DNA from: Oegoconia quadripuncta
Lineage: Eukaryota > Arthropoda > Insecta > Lepidoptera > Autostichidae
NCBI GenBank assembly: GCA_949316235.1
Contig: OX438758.1
Coordinates: 16,255,194-16,319,193, forward strand
Direction: 5' to 3'
DNA: 64,000 nucleotides
Shown: one piece after another, positions 1-62,800 of the stretch
How the letters are laid out: each line of letters starts with the position of its first letter
Numbering within the stretch: the stretch's first letter is position 1
Position numbers and translations under genes: made by a program
The notes under the pieces: model-generated
What the model was told of the DNA's origin: nothing
The model's input: only the letters and a program-made list of their open reading frames with translations
Databases searched by the model: none

Positions 1-401
1 CTCAATGCTGTTCTAGTAGCCCAGGGAAAATACGGTAAAAAATTAACTTAGCTAGATATAATTCAGAACGGGCAGATAATTGCTATCTTTTAGAGGAATA
101 TTAGAGATGTAATTTTGAATAATTAGACTTTAAAAAAACGAGCGCTTAGTCTATATTTTTTTAGAAAAAGTTAATTTTAATTTTTATCTAACTTTAAATA
201 CTAACTGATATTTTATTACGTAGAATTTTGTTAAACACAGTTAACTTATTGATGGATAAAAAACTAAGCATGTTATAGTTAGGCATGTATGTGTTTTAGC
301 TGAAAATGTCGTCGAGCTGCATTGTTTAAGAAATAAAATGAACTTTATGAATCAGTTTTTCAAATTTAATAATTATATCCCTGAATACTATCGAAGCTCA
401 C

Positions 402-50160
<49,759 letters not shown>

Positions 50161-50215
50161 TACATTATTTTTTAAATCTTCACTGAACACATGCCATTTG
50201 TACGATATGTTAAAA

Positions 50216-50244
50216 CGCACTGATTTACTCGAGCTATCTTATAA
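50216..50244 (-). promoter_or_regulatory. Candidate core promoter of hemicentin
   Basis: On the minus strand a TTATAAG box (50238-50244) precedes an arthropod-type initiator ATCAGTG (around 50221), leaving a 5' UTR of about 60 bases. The spacing (about 22 bp) is shorter than usual, and a non-coding first exon further upstream cannot be excluded. Confidence 0.25.
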
Positions 50245-50474
50245 CCTATGACCTGAATAATCAGTGCGAGTTGTAACTAGGAAATGGTTTTGTACTTGAA
50301 CGCATCTGTCAGGGTTTTATAGAAATAATCTACGATAAATAAGTGCCATTAAAATTTAATGAGAATGTGAATAAGAAAATTATGTTACATATTTTACTAC
50401 AAAACGGAAACATTTGATAGCACCACTGCTGCTGTCACGTTTTCATAGCCGAGGTAAAACTAGTAGTAGTAGGA

Positions 50475-50640
50475 GCCCATACCGTCCCACTGCTGTGGGC
50501 AAAGGCCTCCCGCCTCTCAGTCCCGGACTTCCCCTGACCAATTGTTGAGGAACTTATCCAGCTCGTCCCGCCATCTCCTTTTCAGTCTGCCGCTACGCCT
50601 TCTTCCTAATGGGCAGGCCACACCGCCAGCGGGCGAGCGA
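50475..50640 (-). repeat. RTE-like LINE fragment upstream of hemicentin
   Basis: CCCACTGCTGTGGGCAAAGG and TCCCGCCATCTCCTTTTCAG are typical of RTE-type 3' ends. It lies about 300-480 bp upstream of the hemicentin start codon. Confidence 0.5.
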
Positions 50641-51121
50641 GCGAGCTAGGTGGGCGAGCGTCGTTTCACCTCTTTACATACTTCGGTTCGGAGTCCCAAG
50701 TTGAGCATAAGCTTAGTTCACTGATAGCAGTACAGTACACAGTCGCACACATGCGTACATTGTTCCTACTGAGTGCTAATCCTAAGTACGAATTAGCAAG
50801 CATCCTTAAAAGGCTTTAAGATTTAATTTTAAGAACTTGGCTTGCCTACTGCGGTGCCCTTACACACGTGTTAGCACTTGACCTCAAACAGACATGATGT
50901 TAAGTGAAGATGAGGCCGATTACTGCTTGCCGAAGGTTAGGCAAGGCTTTTCGGAATAACATAAAGCTCAGTGCTGTACTGATTTTCGTTCGTCAGGTTT
51001 CTCATTGCCTTTGATACCTGTGGTCATAAGATCCCAACGTGATATCACCCTGTTCCTAAGAGGGTGTGGGTCAGGATCCAAGATCCTAAATTAAAGTGAA
51101 ATAAAAACCATTTGTTAAAAA

Positions 51122-51140
51122 TAAAAATCTTTATTAAAAT
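51122..51140 (-). terminator. Possible polyadenylation signal, minus strand
   Basis: AATAAAGATTTTTATTTTT on the minus strand (AATAAA complement at about 51129-51134) followed by a T-rich stretch. It could end a minus-strand transcript coming from the right (a long PIGB 3' UTR or a non-coding RNA), before hemicentin starts. Confidence 0.3.
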
Positions 51141-51529
51141 TCACACTTCACATTTCCATAGAAGACATTTTCTTTACTTAAACTAAAAAACAACATTAAC
51201 TAATCACCTTGAAATGCTCAAAATTTGTTCTTACTAAATAATACGTGTTCAGAATTTACAATACACATGTATGTGCTTTTCTTATACAACAATATCGCGC
51301 GACGTAGGCGACCAACATAAAACACATGGTAGGTTCCGAAGTAAACATAACATTTATACACTAAGATGTGGGAGGGGTATGTAAATAGATTTATGTTATA
51401 AATTGCGAAAGTGAAACCTTATCAGTTATCATTCCAAACACGTATCATTCATACAATCAGCAACATAAGTATCAGAATACTGATCAATTTTTAAAATGAT
51501 ATTCAGTGTGGCTTCGGCAAGTATAGGAC

Positions 51530-51745
51530 CAACCAGTGGGGGATTTTGCACCAAAAAAACATTTGTAGACTTGCACGAAATAGGCGCTGGGCTCACGCCC
51601 GGTCACGGGTGCATTTCTGCATATTTCCAAAGGTGAACCGTAGATGTTGTTTCAATGATTAAACTTTAATGTTTGGAACACCCAAACGCTTATGCTTGGG
51701 ATATCTCTGACAATACCATTTGGGATCAAGGTCGTGATATATGGA
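51530..51745 (-). repeat. Dispersed repeat E
   Basis: GTCACGGGTGCATTTCTGCA and CAATACCATTTGGGATCAAGG, in reverse orientation. Confidence 0.68.
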
Positions 51746-51868
51746 TCTAGTGGTGAGAATGTTTAGTCCGCTTTTTCTGAACCAATAACACCTTTCAACA
51801 ATTTAGTGAAAATTTGGCAACAATTAAGAGACTGTCCAATAAAATATATTGAATTAATAAAAATCAAA

Positions 51869-52042
51869 CCAGGCAGAGCCTGTACTATGGGTACTAGATA
51901 ACGAATAAACATTAATAAAGACTTCCATGATTCGAAGTCAAATGTTCATATTCATCACACAAACATTTACCCTTAGTGGGGCTCGAACCCGGAACCACTG
52001 GTTTCGAAGGCAGGGTCACTACCCACTAGACCATTCGGTGAT
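51869..52042 (-). mobile_element. SINE family C
   Basis: GTACTAGATAACGAATAAAC to GGGTCACTACCCACTAGACC. Confidence 0.7.
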
Positions 52043-52612
52043 TAATTGGAGTGCTATTAACATTCGTAATACAGAATTCATCAATTCTTGTTGCTAATCG
52101 TATATATCTTAATTAACTAAAGACAAGGTAAGTTAAAGCGATCTTAATATACTTGTTTGTCTTTGATAAATTTGAGCAGGTGTTCAATTTAAATTAGGAA
52201 TTACAATTAAAATTTAAGCTAAAAAATTCATAACCTAACTTTATTGCATTCTAAATTCATTAAATTATTACTAAAATTAATAATAGTTGACCGAAAAATT
52301 CCACCATCTTCGATTAAGCGCTCCTAACACAGCGTAACAATATATATATCGGATTACTGACAGCTGTCAGTAAGGATATAAACAAATTCCAGATCACCAA
52401 AGTACTATACGAGTAGCTGTTGTAGTATTGTACAAGGTAAGAGCATGATAAAAACAAACAAGGTCTGGCATTCCGGGTGTGACACATGCTTACGTCACTA
52501 TCGAGTTGCCACCTTATAATAATAAAACGAACAATGAAGAAAAGATTATCTACAATCGAAATAGGTCAAGTAAAAAATATATGAACGATTTATTTAATAA
52601 AATACTCACGGT

Positions 52613-52688
52613 GTATCCACAACACAAGCCTAGTTGCTTAGTGTGGAGCTAGATGGCATTGTGTGCTGTCCAAGGATATTTGTTTATT
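52613..52688 (+). repeat. SINE family B, 3' end only
   Basis: ATCCACAACACAAGCCTAGT to AAGGATATTTGTTTATT. Confidence 0.65.
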
Positions 52689-52689
52689 C

Positions 52690-55430
52690 ATACTGATGAG
52701 TGAACTTAAACTGAACTTTGATGTAGGAGTGTTTCACACTATTTTCTCCCTACCAAACTCAGAAAGGGTCAGGAAGTTATTCAGTTTTATGAACTCATCG
52801 GTGTCTCATTAAGTGTGCGATTAGTTAAGGGGTACGATGGGACTGCCATACAAAATTTGTAAAAGTCTCTGTAAAAACTTTAGATTAAAAAAAAAAGTAT
52901 TATATAGGATTTCGGAAGTTTGATTACACACTAGTGGCAATCGATAGCGGCGATGACGTAGGCTTGTGTCACCCACGTGACTGTTGTGTCTCGGAGTGCT
53001 ATACCTGGCGCAGTATATTATTATACCATAGATGTTTATGAGGTAGCCTTGACTGAGACATGAGCTGCAGTATGGAAGAGGCCGATGCCCCGCCCACTTA
53101 GATAACCCTCTCACCCCGCATAGTTTCCTTCGAAAGTCGAGAGTTGATTAAGGAGTAAGAAGGCTTGTTAGGCTGTGCTAATAGTGTCAATAAAATTTGA
53201 ACTTGAAACCATTTCATTAGCGCTTAATCGAAATCGTGAAAAGGGGGTGTAATTCTTTACTTAACTCACATTCGGTGGTAGTTCAGTTCACGTTCCAACT
53301 AGGCACCTAGTACAACAAGAACGTCTTATCTGAAAGCAAAATGGTTCACGTTTGACGCTTTCATTGGTCATAATTTTGCTGTGATTTAGAAATAATTGAA
53401 GCTTTGGGCGCTCTGCAACGAAATTCATTGGTCTTGCTATCCCATTTTATTTTTTAATTATTAAGGTTTGCAATCGACTGTAATCAGGTACCTAGTATGG
53501 AACATTACAAATATTAGATGTTAGTAAAAGTAAGAAATACTAGCTTTGGCAAGTGATATACTAGGTATTTAATTTATGTTCGAGTAAAAGTTTGTACTTG
53601 TAAACGCGTAGCGTGGTCATGGAAGAATACAATATATTATAATAACAATATATGATAATAATAATATTGCGTAAAAAATGGCGGGAAACGTCAGAGATTA
53701 AAAACAATATATAATTCAACTATACACACAGGCACACAAAACATACATATAATTCAAGTAAAATATTACAAATATGGCAGGGCTAGCACAATTTATATGA
53801 GGTTACAGCGTCTCCACAGTTTCTCGTGTCTCAAATTTTCTCTTGCACAACTTGATAGATTAAGAAAATATACGTCCGTATGATTGGTCCGAGGTCACAT
53901 GGCTATCTCATAAACCAGCTACTATGTCTCATTCGAGTCATACTAAGTTGTGCTAGCCGTGCAGATTATTCTAAAATAAAAGTAGAAATATTACGCTTAC
54001 AGATGTATGTTATATCAAGTGTAAATGCGCATTGCAAGATGTGATGAGACCAAGGGCGCAGACAGAAGTTAATCCAACGTAACTTAGTGAAAAAGTAAAA
54101 CTGTTTTCGAAGAAATTCGGCAACAGAGATATACTGTATGCAAGGCGATTTCTAATTTGATTCCATTATAATTTAGAGAAAATTTATTGTGTAAAATTGT
54201 TAATTAATGTGTCTATGGCTTGGGCAAGTGCCCCAGCAATTATACCCAGTGATTGTAAACAGTTCCAACACTAACTTGTGTAGGTATAAGGTATAGGTAG
54301 ATCACGATAAAAGAAACTTTGTTTTTGTGTTTCTGGTAATAAAATGAAGAAAATCAATTCGAAATTCTAACAGAACGTGACACAAACTGTGTAAATACGG
54401 CACACTGCTACAAAAACAAAAATTTCTCTTAAACTAAATTACCTATACCGGATGAGTTTATTTACCATTACGAAAAAAAATAGGGCACATTAGATAAGTG
54501 AAATAGAAGGTATTGGCATCGGTAGTTTAATTTTTTTTATTTTCAAAACCATTTGCGTTGTGTCATTTGACGGTCACGTTTGTAGTCTATTCCACATAAT
54601 TTCATCATTAAATTAAATAAATAAAGAAAACTTGGCGAAAATATGAGTTCCAAATACATTGCGCATGATAGGAACCCTACGAATTCCGCCAGTCACATAT
54701 CAATGTCCGGACGGTGTGTCGATGATGGTTTTGAAAAAAAAAAAATTACCCGTGCCAATAACTTCTATTTCACTAACCTAACCTATGTTTTCCTTACGGT
54801 AAAAAAACTTATCTAGTATGTCACTATGATACGCCCTGTGTATATTTTATATAGCATAAATACATAAAAATAAACACATTCTGAACACATGTGTATATCA
54901 TATCCCATTTCATATTATATCTCATTTAACCTACTATACCGTTATACTAAAATATAAATTAAAATACATCAAATTTGCTCAGTCACATCACTATTGCACA
55001 TTTAACCTGGGTCCTACACTTCACATTATTCTATGTACTGGGTAGGCTCGAAAGCAGTTGAAGTTTTGATGGTTTTTAAGAAATATGCAATCGACACACA
55101 TGCATATATAAGGTCTAACAAAATTAACCCGACAAACTTTGGCAATTGCAATTACATGACAATAAAATAATATATTCATTAAAAAAACTAGCCTTAAAAA
55201 TTCTGATTCCGAGTAAAAAAAAATGTCAGTGCAAATGAAAATACACATTAACAGACTTACTTCATTTCAATTCACTTTGACAGCATTGTCGGGATCTTCT
55301 TCATAATTGTATTTCTGTTTTAGCTATAATTTACTACTTCTTTGTTTTTGCATCGCGTTGTGGCGTTCATAATAAACTATTCTTATTCTTATTTCGATTG
55401 TACCTTGTTTTATCAATGAGAAAAAACAGT
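52690..55430. other. AT-rich intergenic stretch, no gene recognised
   Basis: Short open frames here show no family motif. Few of the window's repeat families occur. It could be regulatory DNA or a long untranslated region; the sequence alone does not decide. Confidence 0.4.
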
Positions 55431-55439
55431 CAACGTTCC

Positions 55440-55600
55440 ATTGATATGGAAGACGCCAAAGGGGGTGGCGGGGCACAGGGCGCAACCAATCACTGCAAGC
55501 CGCGGCGGCGAGCGGTTTGTGGTCGCCTTTCGGCGTCTTCAAAGATACCGCGGCACGTGTTTGTGTTGTGGCAAAGTACTTAGAGCGCGCGGCCATTAAT
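55440..55600. promoter_or_regulatory. GC-rich island with CCAAT and CACGTG boxes
   Basis: A 160-bp GC-rich patch in AT-rich surroundings: AACCAATCA, GCCGCGGCGGCGAGCGG and CGGCACGTG (an E-box). It may be a promoter or an old insertion. No coding continuation was recognised on either side. Confidence 0.25.
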
Positions 55601-55619
55601 GTCCAACTCACAAAATTTA

Positions 55620-58220
55620 CATTTCTCAATTTTATTTTTTGAATAAAATCTGTAATGTTTTATATTTTTCGTAATAGGTACATCATATACATACACTCTG
55701 CAACATTTGTCGGGTTAATTTTATTAGACCTTAGGTATATAATATCATTACTGTACTACGCAAATCATTTAGCAGTTATAATCCCAGCAAAATAAAAGCT
55801 TGTAACGAAGTTATAATTATTCATTATCCTATATTGGAAGAGCTATTTTTGGATTGCACTTAAAAATATTATTTAATGGAAGAGAAACCATTGTCTGCAG
55901 TCTTGACTCACCCAGTAATACAGGTTGCTCTACATATGTCGAACTACTCAATAATAATAATAGCTGAGAGTAACTGATCTTTAGCCACTTTTAATATTTA
56001 TTCAATTAAGGAAATCCGAAAGCTCAATAATATCGTCATAAAATACACCGCATGCTCTTGGACTATCCTGTCTTAAAATGTGAATAAGAATGAAACTGTC
56101 AAAAAAGACGCCATTTTGAATTACCTTGGCGTTATTACTTGGTGTGTGATCGAGAAAGCATTCCTGTTTCCTTGTGGTCCGAATGAGAATACAAGGAAAA
56201 ATGTTATGAATTCAATGTAAGTGATGTCGTTTTGACGTTTCGATAATTGAGCGCTTAAAATACCTACTGAGTACTGGGAGGGTACTATGACATTTATATG
56301 ACTTCAACGTGACATCTATAAACAACATGTGAGCAATTAAGAACTCGGTCACTCTTGCACACCTGTCCATCTCTACTTACTCAGGGTCAGGGACAATTCC
56401 ATCTGCGAATGTGGTTTAGATGATGATACATCATATATTATTTGATCTAAAAACAGATTCTCTTTGTACGACGTCCTTTTCCCCACCGAATTCCCTCGCC
56501 GTATAATATTTAAATCCCTCCTTACACATGCATGTATTATTCCTACCTTATCCAAGTTTAATTCAATTAACAGTATATAATTATGATCTACTAACAAACT
56601 GGTGATCGTCTTTGTGTTGTTTAGTTTGTTTTAGATAAGCAACGTGACTGGAAATACAGGCTCTTAGCTCAAACACTTTCCTCTTCAAACACCAGGTTTT
56701 GGCAGAATTACAACAAAGTAGTAGTTGCCATTAAATAAAAAAGTGAAGTGACGAATCGATCGCAAGCGCGCTCACATGAAACATATTCATGATTCGGACC
56801 ACAAGGTTTGATAAAACTCTGGCTATAACCATGAATCATTCCCAGTAGTGTTTTACCGACAATGTAAAACGTGTATGTTGATTTACGCCTCATTGACTGC
56901 AACTAGAATAAGGGGTCGCTTAACCCCATTTCATATCGTTATTTTTGAAATGGGAAAGATCTCATCCTATACCTTGATGCCAAATGGGAATTCAGTATCC
57001 CACGGCTTTGCCACCTATAAAACAGAGTGTTATGTAACAGCTAGATGCTAAATGGGAATTCTTTGCGCTATGTTCACACCAAACGTATGTCAGCCGCAGA
57101 CTGAGCCAAGTCCCCGTTTGTACGCGTCAGTAAGCAAACTATTGTCGTTTCGCAAAATCGTTTCCATCAGGTGAGATTGTGGCCAAACGCGAATCCAGTT
57201 TTTAATTAAAAAAAAAAAAAAAAAAAAAACGTGATACTGATATGGTTGAAATTGGTTACGCTCGCTTGCAACTCCAAACATTACATAGATAATACGTTTA
57301 TTTGCCTTTTACAGAAAAACATACAAAAATATTCGACCTCACAAGAATTCTGCTGTTTTTAATCTTTTTCTTTAATGCAAACATTGCAATTAAAAATTTT
57401 TGGTAGCTGGTAGAAATAGCGTTTCTGTCATTCAGGTAGCCATCAAATTTGTAATAATGTTTCATCTCTAAATGTCGTTTTGACATGATATTTAAATTGT
57501 TTGCCAGTTAGATTAACGATACTCTCATGTATAAGGCTATAAAAGCATATACAGTGTCCCATAAATGATGTATTAATTTTGCTTAGACTGAACAAAAGTG
57601 TAGCCAATTAGTCCTTATATCTCAAATTTAAGTTATGTTTATCACTATTTCTCGAAAGTGCAGAAGTCATTCGTCGGCGACCATCCGTTTGGCGTGAACA
57701 CAACCTTAATTCCAGCCCATAGTCTTAATATAAAACAGCTTAAAATTGGAAAGTATTAAAATTACACAACATGAAGAGATTTGGGAAGATTCTTATCCCA
57801 ATTGGCAACAACTATAAAATGAGCTTATTCAATCGTAACCCGTTAGCGACTAAAAATACTTGAACCTTATATGCTACAGCATTTCGTATTCTTCTCTCAT
57901 TAAGTCTTCGCACAGTTACACTAATGTTTTGTGTAAAACTAATTATTCCTACAGATTTAAATATATTATATCTACAAGTAAAAATGTAAAATTGACGTCA
58001 GAACACACGCAATTGTATGGGGCAACAGTCCCATTAGTCTGTATTATAAAAATATGAATAACAAATACAAATGAATATGGGAGTCCAAATATTAAAAAAT
58101 TAAAATGCATTTTTATTTCCAAATATTCGAGCATATTTACTGCATAAGGGTGCAATTATTTAAGTAAATATTATATTGTATTGCAATTTCTTTGTCCAAT
58201 TTCCATCCAATATATTGGAT
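55620..58220. other. AT-rich intergenic stretch, no gene recognised
   Basis: Nothing beyond a LINE tail at 57162-57230 and short frames without motifs. Confidence 0.4.
57162..57230 (+). repeat. Jockey-like LINE tail fragment
   Basis: CCATCAGGTGAGATTGTGGC and a poly(A) run of about 20; same tail as 615-1012. Confidence 0.65.
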
Positions 58221-58224
58221 CAAT

Positions 58225-58380
58225 AGTTATTATGGAGAATGTCATTTTTAGGGTACCATATCTGAAAGGTCCCTATTCTTAGTAATAGATTGGATTAGGC
58301 CTACGAGAGCGGTATCTAAAGAGATGTTGTACGAATCTCTAGGAGAGCGAGTCCGACTTGGCCGGATTATATTATCACAT
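58225..58380. repeat. Old dispersed repeat piece
   Basis: TTTTTAGGGTACCATATC and GCGAGTCCGACTTGGCCGG are familiar motifs of a widespread insect repeat. Ends not definable. Confidence 0.4.
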
Positions 58381-59200
58381 TACTACTGTTAGCAACTAAA
58401 AATATAATCTTTGCTTCATAAAACAGTTGCTAGTTGATTCGATTCAAGCTGAAGTCTAAATTAGACAAAGGAATTGCAAAAGCCATAGCACCCTAATACA
58501 CAACACATACCTACACGACAACTTTATCGTTCTAGGTTTTCATCGTAATCTCTATCCCATAAGGCAACACGGTAAGTTATCCAGAACCTTCAATTTATCT
58601 CGGACGTAGAAAATGATAAAGGTTGTATTTCGAGCAATAAATATATATCAACTTCTTTGAAGCGGCCAGTATTATTAGAGAATGTCATACAAAGAATAAA
58701 AAGCTCACAATAAAATCTGGAGGTAAATAAAGGCATTCACAACATTACAATATTCAACACTAGAATTTGGTGTTCTTGTTAATTACCATTATCTTTAAAT
58801 ATTAATAATATTACTAAATTTTCCACATGTTAAATTTCTATACTGATAGTCAAACGCTTCTAAACCTTAAGTACCCCTTAAACATCAATCCGTTGCTTCG
58901 AATGTCAAGGACGTGAAAGTGAGAGCATGATATTTAAAGGGCCCTTATAATTAAGAACCGTTTGAGTATTCGAAGGTGAGTACAGTAGCGTTTTTAGCAA
59001 ATATAAAGTTTGGCCATGGTCTGTAGAGCTATTCAGTAGGGATATTCATAGCATTAGTTAGGTGGAGTCTTCGCTAGTCTTCGATGATAATAAAAATAAC
59101 TAAAGTCTTAAGTCAGGGATGTCAGCACTGGCCCGTATAGGTATACAATTTAGTACAGTCCGAGGACGATGACGGTTTGTCGAGAGAGGACTTCAGATGA
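58380..59200. other. AT-rich stretch downstream of PIGB, no gene recognised
   Basis: No ORF with a family motif and no clear repeat boundary. It may include part of the PIGB 3' UTR, which would run leftwards from 59802. Confidence 0.35.
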
Positions 59201-59212
59201 GAACAGCACCTT

Positions 59213-59282
59213 CTTTTTTTATGAACGACAACCACCTGTTGGATAGTGACGATGTGGTCGAAGATGGACCACGCGCTCTCAG
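59213..59282 (-). repeat. Jockey-like LINE tail fragment
   Basis: TTTTTTTATGAACGAC, then GTGACGATGTGGTCGAAGAT; the same tail as the left end of 39066-39879. Confidence 0.6.
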
Positions 59283-59802
59283 TTGTCAGTCAGTTATCAT
59301 TTATCACTACATATTTCAACATCTCCCGCTCACCTCACACATCTCTCTATGGTATCTGTGTTAAATTGTATACCTATAATAAAAACACAAGTTATTGGCT
59401 TCAATACTTGTTCTTCAAAATTTTCCGATGGAGAAATTTTTTTAAATGCTCCGGCGCAGTATACCTCTAATATTAAACCTTATTATAACCTCAAGCGCTA
59501 TTCCCAATGTAATTTATCTCTACTCAAACCCCCCCTTAATGTCGTACTCAATTGTAAATTGTACGACTGGGCAGAAAATAGCTCGTCAAGATATCCGTTC
59601 AGTATTTGTTGAAATGCCGTTGGTTATTTCAAAAGACTCCGCTACGTAAAATGGACATTTACAAAAACTCAGGTTAACGAAATGACGCGTGATTAATTTA
59701 TACGTTTGCTAAAAAATTATGCACATATACTACTCAGTTGTATATCATAAAATGTCTACTAATAGTTCTCGGCAGTGGTTACGTACGTTACGTCGGCCGA
59801 TG

Positions 59803-59886
59803 TTAGATCGCGTTGTCGGTTTGAGGTTTTGGTCTGTTATCCTTCTGGTACACTAGAACTTTCTCACCTACTTCGCCTTCTGGGAA
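59803..59886 (-). CDS. PIGB: PIGB last exon with stop codon
   Basis: 28 codons including TAA. FPEGEVGEKVLVYQKDN and so on: the F-P-E-G.....VY motif matches the PIG-B C-terminus. Acceptor CATTCCAG at 59887-59889, phase 0. Confidence 0.88.
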   Translation of the reverse strand, partial: FPEGEVGEKVLVYQKDNRPKPQTDNAI

Positions 59887-62800
59887 CTGGAATGAACATA
59901 GAACATACAGCTTATTCAAAATGCCCAAATGCAATTCATTAATGGGAATATAAGCGTTGGCCATTTTTTAGAAAAGCTACATTGGTGAAATGGATTATTT
60001 TATCAGTAGAACAAATTACTTTTTAACAGTGAGTTCGCTATTATTGCTTTTTTTTTTATGCGTAAGGGGTTGGTACTTTACTTCAATCACACCTGATGTT
60101 AAGTGAAGATGAGGTCGAAGGTGGAAGCGTACTGACCCGGAAACCCCAACACATTTGGGGGACTGGCTATCTTATCTCTGACAACCGGAACACATTTCCG
60201 GGTTTATTTCTGATTCTCTTTCATTTAATAAAGCTACTGTCTATCAATTACGAGGTCTATGTTTTATAAAGTAAAACTAATGGGAAAAAACTAACACCAA
60301 GTATAAAGTCTTACTATCAGTTAGTCTATTGAGAAGGAAATTCCCAGTTGAACTACAACTGGTAAGACAGGGAGTGCTTCAATATTATATGAATAGCATA
60401 GATAAGATAATCCTTTATTTGAGACCATAAAATCAAACAAATTACAGGGATTATATAATCAATGTAATCTCTGTTGTTGAGATATATAATAAATATAATC
60501 TTTGTAAATTATGACTATCGATTGGTGTAGTGGATAGTGACCCGGTCAGCAAAACCAACGGTTGCTGAATCTCGCAGGGCTTAATGTTTGTTAGCTGATT
60601 CCACCGTTTGTTTTCTAGCATCTAATAAATCCGAATACACTTCGAATCTTCGTTCATTTACATCTCCGTTCGTGAACATAGCCTCGCTCACCTAAGAAAA
60701 CAGCATTGCAATTTTTAACTGCACCATCCCAATATGGTGAAATAGCTCATAATTGTCCCAAAACTCCGACACACAATGCAATTCGATTGTTATGTTACTT
60801 TATCCCAAACTAAGCAATGCTATGGATACTAGATAACGGATAAACATAAATAAATATTTAAATAAATATCAATTTTCATCACGTTTCGTATTCATGACAC
60901 TAACATTTACCCCTCGCGGGATTCGAACTCGCAACCGTCGGTTTCGCTGACAGGGTCACTATCCACTACACCAATCAGTCGTCAATATTGTTATATTTGA
61001 CCGACGACGATATCGGCGCTGACTATACGATATTCGTCTAAGATGCAGTAAACGATACGATTAAACACCGAAATAAGGCAAAGTTATCAACATACTACAA
61101 CATAGATAATGTTACCTGTGTATGCGGCAGTTCATATAGCTTCTTATACCCAGCCAGGACTGTCTCAATGCGACCTTTCAACACGTCGAATAGCACCACC
61201 AGATCAGGGGTCTGCTTCGTTGCATACTCCGCTCTCCACCACCTTTGGGGGTTGTTGAAGAACGCCTCGGCCTCGTATGTCTCGCCGAGTTTGTCGATTG
61301 GCGGGTAGCAGTTCAAGTAGCGTGTCGTTACGTTCTTATGGAGATGGCTGGAAGAAATATATATAAATAGATTTTGTTCGTATTTCAATTACACACACCT
61401 TTATGCAACACAATAACTGTAAATTGTAGAAAACCCTCGAGAAAACACATTATTATATCATTTAAATAAACCAACTATGTTTAAAGCTATGTCTTCGAAA
61501 CGGCTTAACCGATTTCTATCAAACTGAAGAACCTATCACCTTACATACATACATACATAATGTCACGTCTGTTTCCCGTTGGGGTAGGCAGAGACCACAG
61601 ACTTCCACTTGCTACGATCCTGACACACCTCTTCTGCTTCCTTCACCTATCACCTTGTTTAAACTTAAATACATTTAAAAAATCCCCGAAGGACTATGAT
61701 GTCATCCAAATAGATAAAACTGTGTTAAAAGCTAAATGTCTTCGAAATGGCTTTAATCAAACATGGTTAAGACATTCGCCTCGTTTAGTCTTTAATATAA
61801 AAAAAATCTGCCCTCAAATCAAAACACGTATTACTGAGATACGTCCGGACAAAGGCTGGACTGGACACACACAACGCGGCCAAACACATAACACCCGTCG
61901 TTTGTCGTCGGGGGTTAAAAATAAGAGCAATTAATTTTATTTAAACATTTATAGTTAATAACATAACTATGCGCTCTTAGACGTGTAACCAAAAAAAAAC
62001 CTTCATGTGGTTCAATATGGAAACTGTTTGAAAAAACAAAACTCATAGACCTTTGTCTCAAAAATGTCAATATTAGTTTGTTCGCACAGCGATCCCTCTG
62101 GCTTTATGTCTTCAGTAATTATAATTTTATTACATATATCTCGGTGAATTTGAATTCGTGTAATTCCTATTAACTAGGTGGCGCCACTCTTGTTACGAAC
62201 AACTTTTCCCAAGGACCATAGTCATATTCGATCAAAAAATTTTCGATTACCCCTGCAAAGTAAACCATTTTGAAATCACATATGGAAGTCCAACAATTTT
62301 CGGCTAATTTTTAAAAGGTGCTGGAAAGTTGTTCATAATCAGTACTGGAGTCACCAGTAAACAGGGATTATAAGAAAAAAAATTCACACTGTATATCAAA
62401 ATTAGTACTCTAAGATTATGCAAATTATTATAGTTTGAAGCGATAAATTGAGTCTGAATTCAATATAAATTTTCACGATATTTTCATGGCACAGTAATAG
62501 CCAGTTTTAACGTCTTGCTGATAATTTTACGTTTTGCCTAACGAATAATAATAGTGAACATTAATTATATTTCATTATTCAATATATTCATACATTTTTC
62601 TGATTGAAATATATAGGATTTGATGAGGGATGCTATAAATTTGTACCTGTTCAGCAGGTTTTCGTCCTTGAGCGGGTTGAAGGAGACATCTTGATATCAG
62701 TACAAAGCAAAGTCTACATTTATATAAAAATGACTAAATTCGTTATTGTTCAACAAGAGCAGTTTTTAGTACTCTAAAATAACATTTTCAGTATTCTCTA

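Noticed and set aside
55324..55629. 101-codon open frame on the minus strand
   Set aside because: No recognisable domain, no splice partners; it probably stays open because of the GC-rich island.
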